Below, piece after piece: positions 47,739-57,800 of a DNA stretch of 64,000 nt. This stretch comes from Marisa cornuarietis (taxonomy: Eukaryota > Mollusca > Gastropoda > Architaenioglossa > Ampullariidae), in the NCBI GenBank assembly GCA_004794655.1, contig SMMW01000617.1, forward strand, positions 17,016,501 to 17,080,500, read 5' to 3'. The notes below the pieces were generated by a model that was not told the DNA's origin, ran no database searches, and worked only from the letters and a program-made list of their open reading frames with translations. The translations under genes were made by a program, and so were the position numbers. Each line of letters opens with the position of its first letter. Position 1 is the stretch's first letter.

Positions 47739-48874
47739 GCAAGTATTCTAGCCTATTAACCTCGTGTCCTTTTGCACACGTGTATAGTGAATTTGTAGAC
47801 TATTAACACATGCTGAGTAGTCCTCCTCTGGTTCTGATGGTTGTCTCTTATTGCCAGTGCACTCCAGTGGTTCAGTCTGGATTTGACACACTTTGTTTCA
47901 TTAGGTCAGCCTAACCATGAACTGATGAAGGTCTCAGATTGCGAACTGAAAAACTGTTGATGTGTATTTATATAAGCATTTCGATTTGTTTTTAAACCTA
48001 GGGATGACGAAATAGTTTTTGATGTAAAAAGGTTGACACAGCAATTTTTGTGATTACCTGCCGTGGTTCAGGATTGTTTTTTTTTTTTTAATTGAGAAAA
48101 TGAATTTTTGAGGATTATTTACGCAGCAGGCGGACTGTGATGCGCATCCGTTGTTCTGAACTTACAAACTACTAATGACTAGACCTAAAATCAGGCAGTA
48201 AATAATTTTCGTGTTATAAAGATGTGTGCAGAAGCTCTCAAATAGGTGAAAAAGAAGAGTAGTTAAGGCATCGATTGTAAGGCACTTTCAGTTACTGTTA
48301 GCAGTCAGTACCCAAGTGTAGCTCCTTCATTTATCAGAATTACTACTGTGCTGTTTCAATAACATCTAGCTGTACTTAAGCAACCGAAGGATATCAAAGA
48401 GCGCAAGATAATTTGGTTTAAAAGTCTACACATATTTCATTGCACAACAATTTAAAATATCCAGCAGACAAGACAAGGTTGAAAGGCATGCCACTCAAGA
48501 AGTGCTTAGGCACTGCTCCAAAGGTAGAGGCAGTTTATCAACATGCCTGTGCTCCCAGGTTAAAGGTGAATCAGGAGTTACAAGAGAAGGTCAGAGACTT
48601 GTTAGCAGAAGGGGGTTCTGTACTCTCTCAAAGCAATTATTGGATTAGTGCGTGAAGGCTGGCAGTTAATGGGATGAAATGAGTGATTACAGATGGGCTT
48701 TCCAAGCCAGACATTTAGTCTTTCTCACTCTGCACTTTTGCAAATGCATGCGCATGTGTGTGTGCATGCATGTTTGTGAGCATGAATGCATATACACATG
48801 AGCATATGGAGGTAGGGGCTTCTGTGCATGTGTTTATAAATATATCTGTGCACATCAGTTTATATTGTCTAGAC

Positions 48875-49620
48875 CAGGGGTGGGCAAAGTTTTCTTTTTG
48901 CGGGAGGTCTCAAAATTCTAAGCTATGCAGCAGGCTGGTAGCATACCAAAAACAGGCCAGGTGACTACACACCAAACCTAGTGATAATGGAATGGACAAC
49001 AAATGAGTACAAAATGCATTCACTTACCGAATTTATTGTGTAAAGTGAAGCTGTTTGAATTCTCTCATAAGAAAACTTTAAAACCGGCCTTTCCTTTGAA
49101 GGCAGCCGACCCCAGTGCTCTCTAGCAACTACATCAGACATGTCAGCCAAGTTATTTGTTATCTTTGTACTTATTCTGTGTTAGAATGTTAATATTAATT
49201 AATAGTGAAGATTTTTATAGCGCATATTCACACTCATAGAGAGCATGCTCTTAGCGCTTAAAATGGGGAAGAGACGTGGACAAGTAGATACAGAGCACAG
49301 TGGGACGAAAGAAAACGACAGTACTGAAGACGAAACAGATAGCAAAGGCATCAGGTAACAGGAACAGAGAAAATAGTGATGGGTAAAGTAGCGAGAGGGA
49401 AGGGGGAAGGTAAGGACTAGCATTGTGGACTGTGTTAGGAGTAATGTTCAAGGAAGAGGTGCGTTATGGACTGCTGATTTCTAATGCTGTTGTACTTGAT
49501 AAATTAAATTTCAATCAAATTAACCTAGGCTGAATTAACAAAACAAAAAGAAGTGCACTTCACATTTTGGTAGACGGGCCGCTCCAAAAATGTCCGTGGG
49601 CCATAGTTTGCCCACCCCTG
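48875..49620. mobile_element. hAT-type non-autonomous element, 746 bp including a nested LINE
   Basis: Terminal inverted repeats CAGGGGTGGGCAAA (48875-48888) and TTTGCCCACCCCTG (49607-49620) are perfect over 14 bp. The flanks GTCTAGAC (48867-48874) and GTCTACAC (49621-49628) form an 8-bp target duplication with one mismatch. Subterminal GGGCCGC and GTGGGCC sequences are typical of Charlie-like hAT elements. No transposase frame is recognisable. A reverse-strand CR1 fragment sits inside. Confidence 0.85.
49190..49465 (-). mobile_element. CR1/L2-like LINE 3' end nested in the hAT element
   Basis: The reverse complement matches the last 280 bases of the copy at 18585-19515: AACGCACCTCTTCCTTGA, the ACAGTCCACAATGCTAGTCC block, GCGCTAAGAGCATGCTCTC, and ATATGCGCTATAAAAATCTTCACTATT with a short A/T-rich tail. 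Only the 3' UTR and last codons are present. Confidence 0.82.
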
Positions 49621-49733
49621 GTCTACACACATGGTGATATATGAGTTTTTGTGTATTGACACTTGGCTATTCTGAATATGCAAGGATATATGTATATGTG
49701 TAATTGGGCCTTTAGCCAAAACATACCTTAACC

Positions 49734-49910
49734 CAGCGTTTCTCAACCTTTTACTTGTGACGCCGCCCCAGACGAATAAAGGTACGTCCACATGCCCCCC
49801 TTAGCCACTAATACCTACATGAGATATGATAAAATTATCCCCTTTGCAGCCCCCGTTTCAGCAGCTTGCGCCCCCCTTGGGGGGTGCGCCCCCCAGGTTG
49901 AGAACCGCGG
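49734..49910. mobile_element. 177-bp hAT-type MITE with a perfect 8-bp target duplication
   Basis: The ends CAGCGTTTCTCAACC (49734-49748) and GGTTGAGAACCGCGG (49896-49910) are imperfect inverted repeats of the Charlie-like 'CAGNGGTTCTCAACC' type. CCTTAACC occurs directly on both sides (49726-49733 and 49911-49918). The interior has C-rich and G-rich runs and no coding frame. Confidence 0.88.
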
Positions 49911-49918
49911 CCTTAACC

Positions 49919-51575
49919 TATTTGTTGTCTGCCCCCTTGATGTGACATTTTAACACAAAAAAACCCTGCATAATGTGAGAAATAAGCATTTGCCTAATTT
50001 TTTTACAATTACTTTTACATGACTTTCATACATCATCACCCATATTTAAATTGTGTTATAATATAATTAAGTAAGGGTATTTAGTAGTATAACCATTAAT
50101 GAGAAGGTGGAAAGGGGCAAATGTAGAAAGAGCTGGACATAGAAGACAATGACCAGTGTAAGAACTTCCCTTTTTTCTATTGGTAATCATGACATCAGTT
50201 GTTTGATCTTTGGAAGGAATAATACTTATAATCATCTTTATATTACACTCCCTATAACATTTTCAAAAGCCAAAGGACTTTCTGAAGACGATAAAGCACA
50301 AATTTAATGTAATAATTCCAGAATTTTCACATACAACACCATTAGCATCTAAAGAAATGGAAGCAAAAGCCATAAACGTGCAGACATGAAGATTGAAAAA
50401 AAGGATGCAGTAACATAAGGTTGTTTTGGTGGTTCTGATATGTTAAGGAAACTACCTGTTTGTTTTTGTTTGCATGCTGTAGGTGTAGGAAGGCACATGT
50501 GAATGTCTTTCACTTGGCAGAGTTTGCAGGTTCCTCATTTTTTTAACCATGATATATTGTTTTTCCTCCACTGTCTTTTGTGTGTGCACACACATACATG
50601 CACATGTACAAGAACTTGCTGTTTAAATTATTGGAGGAAAGTATTAAGGCCACAAAAACATAAAGATGTTTACAGTTACCAACAGGGTTGGTAAGAATGT
50701 AACTTAGAAACGTCAGTGTCCCTTTGCAGAATGCAGTGCTGTCATCAACAGTCTTATTATTTTTTCAATCAGTAGCCAGCCTGAAAATTACTGTTGGCAG
50801 GAGCCATAGAATACCTAATTCTTTTTTTAAGGCAGCATCGTGGAACAGTGTACATGACCTGTCTGTGGAAGCTTTGTACCATGGGTGTGCATAACTGCAT
50901 CATAGTGTTAGCATTGCTAAATATTTTGTGACTGAAAAGTATGATTAAGGTAACTGAACAGAATTTATGAACTTAGTAGAGATGCTGACAAAATTTCTAA
51001 GAAAATTTACCTTGATGTCAGTGATTGTTAAAAGGTGGGTTGTTCTCGCAAAGCTAAGAAGTTAGAATGCTTAAAACATTTAAAACCATTCAAGCAATTT
51101 TTTACTTGTTTCCATGAGGATTTTGTCAAGGGAACTTGTCTTATTGCAAAAATTAAAGTTAACAAATTTATAATTACAAAAACCACATTACATGAATATC
51201 CTTCAATTCAGTTGGCATGGCAATTTTGCCCAGAAAAGCAGTCAGTTGGATAACAGCTTATGAAAGGTTTCCTTTGCAGCCCTTATCTTTTCCAGAGTAG
51301 TGCTATTTTTAAACATGATATCATGCAGGTAATGCACAGTCTATCACAATAACTGGTTTTGAGCTTGAGAGTCCTGTGTTGCTCAACAGGTAAAGAGAGT
51401 TGTATTTATTGTAGATATTATGTTAATATTTCTGATGGATTATTTTCAGAAAAAAGAAGGTATAACAGAGATAAGAGAAGTGCAGTGGTGTAGGGGAAGA
51501 GGAGAGAGAGAAAGACAAACAGATAACAAAGCTATGATTGCATCATCTCTTACACAGCACTGGATTTGTTGGTTT
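49919..51575. other. Unassigned stretch between transposon clusters
   Basis: AT-rich, no coding frame of note, no recognisable mobile element. Probably inside the 5' intron of the GRDP gene if its first exon is near 47.7 kb. Confidence 0.4.
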
Positions 51576-51797
51576 CTTGATGATGATGATGATGATGATG
51601 ATGTCCATTTGTAATGCGCAGGTATCCATTCGGAAGAATGCTCATTGCGCAGCAAAAACAAAATAAATAAAAAAATAAGAAAAAAAATAAAGTAAATAAA
51701 TAGATAAACACCAGGAAAGTAAAAAATAAAGACACAAGTGTTGCTTGGTTGTTTACGTTTAAGTCCGTCTTAAGTAAACAGATGGGTTTCTTAAAAT
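51576..51797 (-). mobile_element. L2-like LINE 3' UTR, inverted copy 1
   Basis: A (GAT)n tail at 51577-51602, then GTCCATTTGTAATGCGCAGG, the GGAAGAATGCTCATTGCGCA block, a long A/T-rich stretch and AAGTCCGTCTTAAGTAAACA. This is the 3' UTR of the element split at 22.2-23.3 kb. It is mirrored by the copy at 51930-52192. Confidence 0.75.
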
Positions 51798-51929
51798 AGT
51801 CATTCTACAAAACATGTCTGAAAACAGCAAGTTTTGAAAGTTCTTAAACGCCTTAAATCTCTTCGTTCATTTATTCATTCATTCTTTCATCCTTTGACTG
51901 GTACCACCTGATAAATGGTTATGCTGGTC

Positions 51930-52192
51930 CACTGCTCTGCCATCGTCACTCTCTGCCATCACCTCACCAACAACGTTTCGAAAAAGACTGAAGACCCATC
52001 TGTTTATTTAAGATGGACTTAAACTTAACCAATCAAGAAACACTTCTGTCTTTATTTTTTACTTTCCTGGTGTTTTATCTATTTATTTACTTTATTTTTT
52101 CTTTTTTTTTCATTTATTTTGTTTTTGCTGCGCAATGAGCATTTTTCTGAATGGATACCTGTGCATTACAAATGGACATCATCATCATCATC
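51930..52192 (+). mobile_element. L2-like LINE 3' end, inverted copy 2
   Basis: Begins in coding sequence (CATCGTCACTCTCTGCCATC, then CAACGTTTCGAAAAAGACTG and CCCATCTGTTTA), continues through TAAGATGGACTTAAACTTAA and the A/T-rich 3' UTR, and ends ACAAATGGAC(ATC)n. It is about 90% identical by eye to copy 1 in reverse complement over roughly 215 bases. The two are separated by about 180 bases. Confidence 0.75.
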
Positions 52193-52199
52193 ACTGGTA

Positions 52200-53900
52200 C
52201 TAGTCATCAGAGGGGAACATTTGGATAGACACAGCAGCATAGAAGACTTGCCATGTAGACCTGTTTTGAGTAGAAGTGAGTAAATCCAGCATGGAATGAC
52301 CAAGCCTCTTTCATGTCTGCAAGCCAGCTCATTCTCTATCATCCTTGGTATATGCTCTTTCTTCCCTCCAAGGTACCCCAAAGAACAAGTTCACATGGTC
52401 AAAGTAGACCAGTTTGTGCTGTTGTTGTGAGAAGGGGCTGCTGGTGTCCGGTGAGGGTGGAAATGGTGAACCTCACAAAATCATTGATTTTTTAGTAGGA
52501 TATTTGGAACAGCCTCCTCTAGCAGGATAGAAACTATGAGGAACTTGTACACTCTGTACAGATTGCAAATCTGATGGTGTTGTCTGAACAAGACTGGCCA
52601 TTGCCAATGTTGCTATTGCAATTCTGAGGAGAATGTCTGAAGTGCAGCTGCCATCTTTGAGAAAGGTATTTTCCAAGTACTTAAAACTGTTTACTTCCTC
52701 GAGCTGTACTGCATTCTTGTAGATCTCTGTTCTTGCCGTTGGTGTTAGCAATGACTTTGCTGGTCACCTATGCATTTGTGCTGTCGTACTAGTCTGTTGA
52801 TAAAGTCTTGAAGTTTGCTGTTGGTTCAGATCAATGCCATGTGCAAAGTTCAGGTTGCATATGGGTCTCCCATCAATGGATAGGGAAGTGGGATGATATG
52901 AAAGGTTCTTGCCTGATGTTCTCCAAGATGATGTTGAACAAGACAGGTGATAGGGAGCACCTTTGGAAGACACCCACTTTTGTCTGAAAAAGTCTCCCAA
53001 TTGGTTGTTGAGTAGTACTATGCTCATTGAGCTCTTGTATAGTGCTTTGATAACTTGGAGACCCTCTTTGATGTTGAATTTTCACATTACCTGGCACAAC
53101 CCCATGTGCCAGACTTGAAAATCTCTGCAACATTTGAGTCTTACAGCTTTTCCAAGTCAAAGAAAATTTAGGGGTTGGTTGAACGGCATTTCACCATCAG
53201 CTTCAACTTCAAGCTTATTAACGATAAAGAGAAGGCAAGATTTTGCCAGATTTACCTACTATTCCTGCCAGTTGCTGGTACACATTTGGGTCAGTATTAG
53301 CATTTTAGTCACCAAGTATGACTAGAATATTCTTGGTGCTGCCTTTATGACCTTTTCGTAGAATTCCTCCACTTTGTTGTCTTCATCTGTAGAAGTTAGA
53401 GTGTAGACTTAGACAGTAGTCACATTGTAAGGCCAGGCAAAGATCTGAATGGAGATCAGCCTGCTTGAAATGAGTGTGCTGCAGATGATGGTTCTAACTA
53501 CTTTGCTGCATAGGAAGAAGCCTAGATTATGCTTGTGTCTAGTTTTCTCCCTATTGTAAGGGTGCTTGTGACCTTTATGAGTTGTTGTCTCTGGCCTGAT
53601 CTCTGCCAGTCCCACAATATCCCACCAGTATCATGAGCTCTTGAGTTAGTTCTTTTATCTTGCTGTACTTACATAATGTGCAGACATTCTGCATACCAGT
53701 GAAAGTCTATTCTCTCAGCATTATTGGTGCTGCACAATTTACACTGTCCTCTCCCTGAAGCTTGCAGGTTGGGTGCATAGTTGTTAACTCAGGCCAAAAC
53801 GGATCCAGCATTTTATTTCGTCTCCATTGTCTATCCATATCCTGTTTCTGGGCTTACACACTAAGGGGCGCCAGTCTCCTCTCCTAATGGGACCACAGAT
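52200..53900 (-). mobile_element. Reverse-strand decayed LINE (endonuclease to RT C-terminus)
   Basis: From right to left: near 53615-53400, GLAEIRPETTTHKGHKHPYN (start of one frame), then SSRLISIQIFAWPYNVTTVQ and VYTLTST (endonuclease); near 53160-52900, FQTKVGVFQRCSLSPVLFN (RT 'GVRQGCxLSPxLFN' block); near 52900-52810, GRPICNLNFAHGIDL (a decayed 'FADD' block); near 52720, VNSFKYLENTFLKDGS ('FxYLGSxxxxDGS' block). Stops and frameshifts abound. It is related to the forward copy at 60.1-62.2 kb. Confidence 0.7.
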
Positions 53901-54377
53901 GAGATCCTTTAACTAATGGGTCTCCTTGGCTGTGAACTTATGACTTATGGGTTCTGTACCCTGGCTGGTGTTTCTTAGGCCTTGTTTTCTATAATCTCAT
54001 CAAAAATCATTTTGCAACTTGCCCTTGGTTGTAATATCCATCTGTCTATTAGTAGAAATGTTCAACAATAAACAAAGGTTTAAATTTAATTTTAGATGTG
54101 GCTGTTTTTATCATTGTAGAAAAAAACTATTGTTATTGAATGTATTTGATCAGTGGCAAGATCAGATAAGATGTTATCAGATCCAAGCAAAAGAAACTTA
54201 TTGGATTACAACATTTTTGGGCACAACCAAGACATTGCCTGGTTTGTGATATTCACTAGACAACCAATTTGTTTTAGTATTCAGATTTGTTTGAATTTTA
54301 AGAGAATCAATGTATGAGTTTACATTTGAAAGGATATTCAGATATTTTGTTGTGGCCAATTGTATGCAGCAGATTAA

Positions 54378-54636
54378 CCATCTCAGCGCGAAACGCCACG
54401 AAGGTGGCTTTACCGGCAGAGCGCGAAGAGCCACGATCGTGGCTCTGCTCCACAATCGTAATTCTCTCTTTGCACGATGGGCCACAATTGTGGCCTTACC
54501 GGCAGACAACGATACGCTCACTAACGTGGCTCGTGCTTCACGAGCATGGCTCTGCAGTTTCGCTATCGTCTTCAAAATCATAAATTTTAAGCCCATGTTT
54601 TTGAACATAGAAATATTTTCAAATGCGCCAAGAGGG
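54378..54636. mobile_element. 259-bp piggyBac-like MITE packed with palindromes
   Basis: TTAA flanks both ends (54374-54377 and 54637-54640). The termini are inverted repeats, CCATCTCAGCGC and (reverse complement of the right end) CCCTCTTGGCGC, as in piggyBac elements, which start CC and duplicate TTAA. Inside are GCCAC-GAAG-GTGGC at 54395-54408, a perfect 20-bp palindrome centred on CACGATCGTG at 54427-54446, a perfect 16-bp palindrome GGCCACAATTGTGGCC at 54480-54495, and a GCTCGTG/CACGAGC hairpin at 54529-54545. TTACCGGCAGA is repeated at 54410-54420 and 54496-54506. No coding frame is credible. Confidence 0.75.
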
Positions 54637-54837
54637 TTAAGAAAAAGCTGTTTTTATGCTTTATATAAAGATATTGCTTATATTGAGATAATTCATTCAT
54701 TGGTTCCATATGATGCCATTAAAATAAACTGTTTATCCCTATAAATGGCTTATATTTTTAAAAATATTATTTCAGATCCTAGACAATGAGATGAGTGCAG
54801 AAGGGTTCTTCGGGAGAAGAAGCAGCATTTTCTTGTC

Positions 54838-57800
54838 ATGGCATTCAGTCCAGGAGACATGTCATTCAGCCTTGACCTACGCCAGGCATCTTTGTATCAC
54901 CTGGACTTTTTGCAGACTGTTGATAAGAAGATAGAACTGCATGGGGGACAAGCTGTGGAGTACGCCATCCAACGCTACGAAAAACTTTGGCTACCATTAG
55001 CTGCAAAATATTCTGATCGTGTCCTTGTTGCACCCCTGGACATAGAGTGGGTGTGGCATTGTCATCTGCTCAATCCTTTGGCTTATGAAAAGGATTGTCA
55101 GCGTGTTGTGGGCACAGTTGTGGATCACAGAATCTTAGACCGTGAGCGCAGAAAGCAGAGTCTACAGGAGTCTCGGGTGCTTTGGCGTCGTGAATATCCC
55201 AGCGTACCTTTTGAAGCAGATGGTCCCATTAGTCCTTGGTTCGATTCTGAGTTTGCATCAGTTACAAAGATTTCATACAATTTAATTGCAGCAGTAGCAA
55301 GACAGAAGATTTTTTATTACCAAGTAAGTCTTCCTCACTACAGAGATGAAAAATTCCTTAATCAGGCACTTGTGAGATACAAAAAATTTCTCCATCTTAA
55401 GAAGAAACACCCTCATGTTTTCATTGTTCCATGCTATGATATTGACCTTATATGGCATACACACATGCTTCACCCTTTCAGCTACCGACACGACACAGTC
55501 TCTATACTCTCCTACCTGTTTAATCATGATGATTCTGTCAACGATAGGAGAGCAGGCTCCAAGCTGACTGTCTCAGATGCACGCACTCGGCATTTATGGA
55601 AAAAAACATTTAATGAACCCTTTGCTCAGAGTGGTGCCATGTTTCGAGGAGAACCACCTGCAGGCAAGTTGTTTCATATGGATGTTGCTGACTTTGCTGC
55701 TTTGGTAACCAAACAGACAACAGTGCTTTTGGAATCTGCTCGTGTCGTTGGTTTACCTGAGCAGTCTCAGGTTCAGTACAAACTGAAGCTATGGTACAAC
55801 ACTGGGTATCAAAACTTTAACAGAGCTCTTTATGTCTCAGATTCTATAGCCACGGTCCGTGGCAGCCCAAGGCACATGACCAATGACATTAGGCTAAATG
55901 CCAATTTCACATTTGATACCAAATACAATGATGTAGTCATGGTGGATCTGCTTCAGAAAAGTGGCCGTTTTTGTCTTGGAGTGACTGAAGAGATTGGAAG
56001 TGCCAGATTACGCATGTTGGACAAAATTCAAGCATTGGGCAATGGTCGAGGTGTTACAATGCAGGATTACGTTGACATGGGAGATGGTGTGGGGGTTGAG
56101 CTACAGTGGAGTGTGGCACCTCCCACCACTGGTGGTTGTATTCTGGCACTTAAATCTGGAAATTACCAGGACTGCATCATGCCAGAAACAGTGGAGTCCA
56201 TTTGGGGTCCTGTGCCACTCCCTCGTCTTCCACCAGGTGTAGAAAACAAGTGCTCTGTGGCTTCACACAGGTGAGAAAAATGTAGAGCAGGTGTTTCATG
56301 TAGTAATGCTGTGTAGTCTGTTAACCTAATTTTATTTATGATGATTTTTGTGTTTCTTCTTTTTCTTTAGCCATGTTTTATAAATACAGCATCCTTTGTT
56401 AAACAGTCAAAAGGTTAAGATTTAAACCTCAGTAGCGATAGTGAGGATTCATCTAATTTTCGTCTTCCTTTATTTAATATAGTTTATTCTGTCAAAGGAC
56501 TAGTAGGGTGCAGAATTTTTTCTAATGACTAGGTAGAGATAGTATCTCAGTACATGAAAGTGTTGCCACAAATAGTTAATAATAATCATCAGGAGATTTG
56601 TTGAACACTATACCCTAATCAAAGCTAGGCTCACCATGATTTACAAAGAGAACAAATTTAAAACTGGGTAAAACTAGGTAAGAAAAAAAATCTACAATCC
56701 TTACACAGTCATACATATACATAGGTCAATCATTACCAAAAAAGCACACACACATACAACGATATAATTTATATATGTATGCATGTCCAGAACTCAGTTG
56801 CTCGTCTCGTTTTCGCAAATCTGAACATGTCACACCTTCTCTTCATTGGCTACCAATTAAAGCTAGAACAGACTACAAGTTCTCAACTCTATGCTATGAA
56901 GGCTTTCTATCTTTGTTTTCTGTTTGTCGTCAGTACTGTCGTTTATTCTTTCGTCCTTCGTTTTCTATTTCTATTCCATCCATTTTGTCCATGTCCCTTC
57001 CCCGTTTTCATACAAATATCACTGTATGTGTGTATAAATGTATGTTTGTTTATGGAGGTCAGTCTCTTCACACACACGCACACACACAGTGACACATACA
57101 CACAAAGTGTAAACATTTGAATACCATCAAGAAAAGCTCCAACATGTAATGCGTGGAAGAGTCAAAGTGACAGATTATATGAAAGGGAATACAGTAGCCT
57201 TAGAGCAGCATAGGAAAAGACCCATTCACAAAAACACTTAATACATATCTTGGAAATGCTGAGAATGTAATAATCATAGGAAGAGTGAAGGTGGTGATGG
57301 GATGTATTATGAGGTCACAATTTTGACCTCTTTCCATGCATGGTGATGTTTGTAGTTGTATATCACAAGAAAGAAAGACAAGAGAGGGGTATTCAGCCAG
57401 ATTTGGGGAAACAGTGTCATGCATTGAGCTTTATCCAAACATCAGAAAAAATTTTTGCACCCCATTAGTCCTTTAAACGGGCAGACGATTATATTATAAA
57501 CCTCAGTAGACCTGGCAAGGATTCATGCGTTCCATTTATCCATTGTTTCATAGTTTTGCTTTATTGTCATGATTGCACACCCTGTATCTCCTGTTCTGTC
57601 GGATGAACAGCTTGTTCATCAAAGACACTTTTGAAAATGGAAAACCTATCCTAAATTTTTATCATTTATTTCTCCCTCTGTCTGTACAAAATGCTCACAA
57701 ATACTAGAGCATCAATTGTGCAGACAGTTGGTTTGATAATGTAAAGAGAAATGATAACTCTTCACTCGGCTTCTGTGCTCTTATCTGCTGCAGACAATTT

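Larger units (their letters stand above)
46061..48874. other. Unassigned stretch upstream of the GRDP gene
   Basis: Apart from the short LINE tail (47028-47100) and the candidate promoter at 47691 nothing is recognised. TG-rich low-complexity sequence lies near 48745-48775. Confidence 0.4.

Noticed and set aside
54310..54744. Forward and reverse open frames of 136-144 codons over the palindromic region
   Set aside because: Both strands stay open because the MITE interior is palindromic; they lack any domain and cross the element borders.
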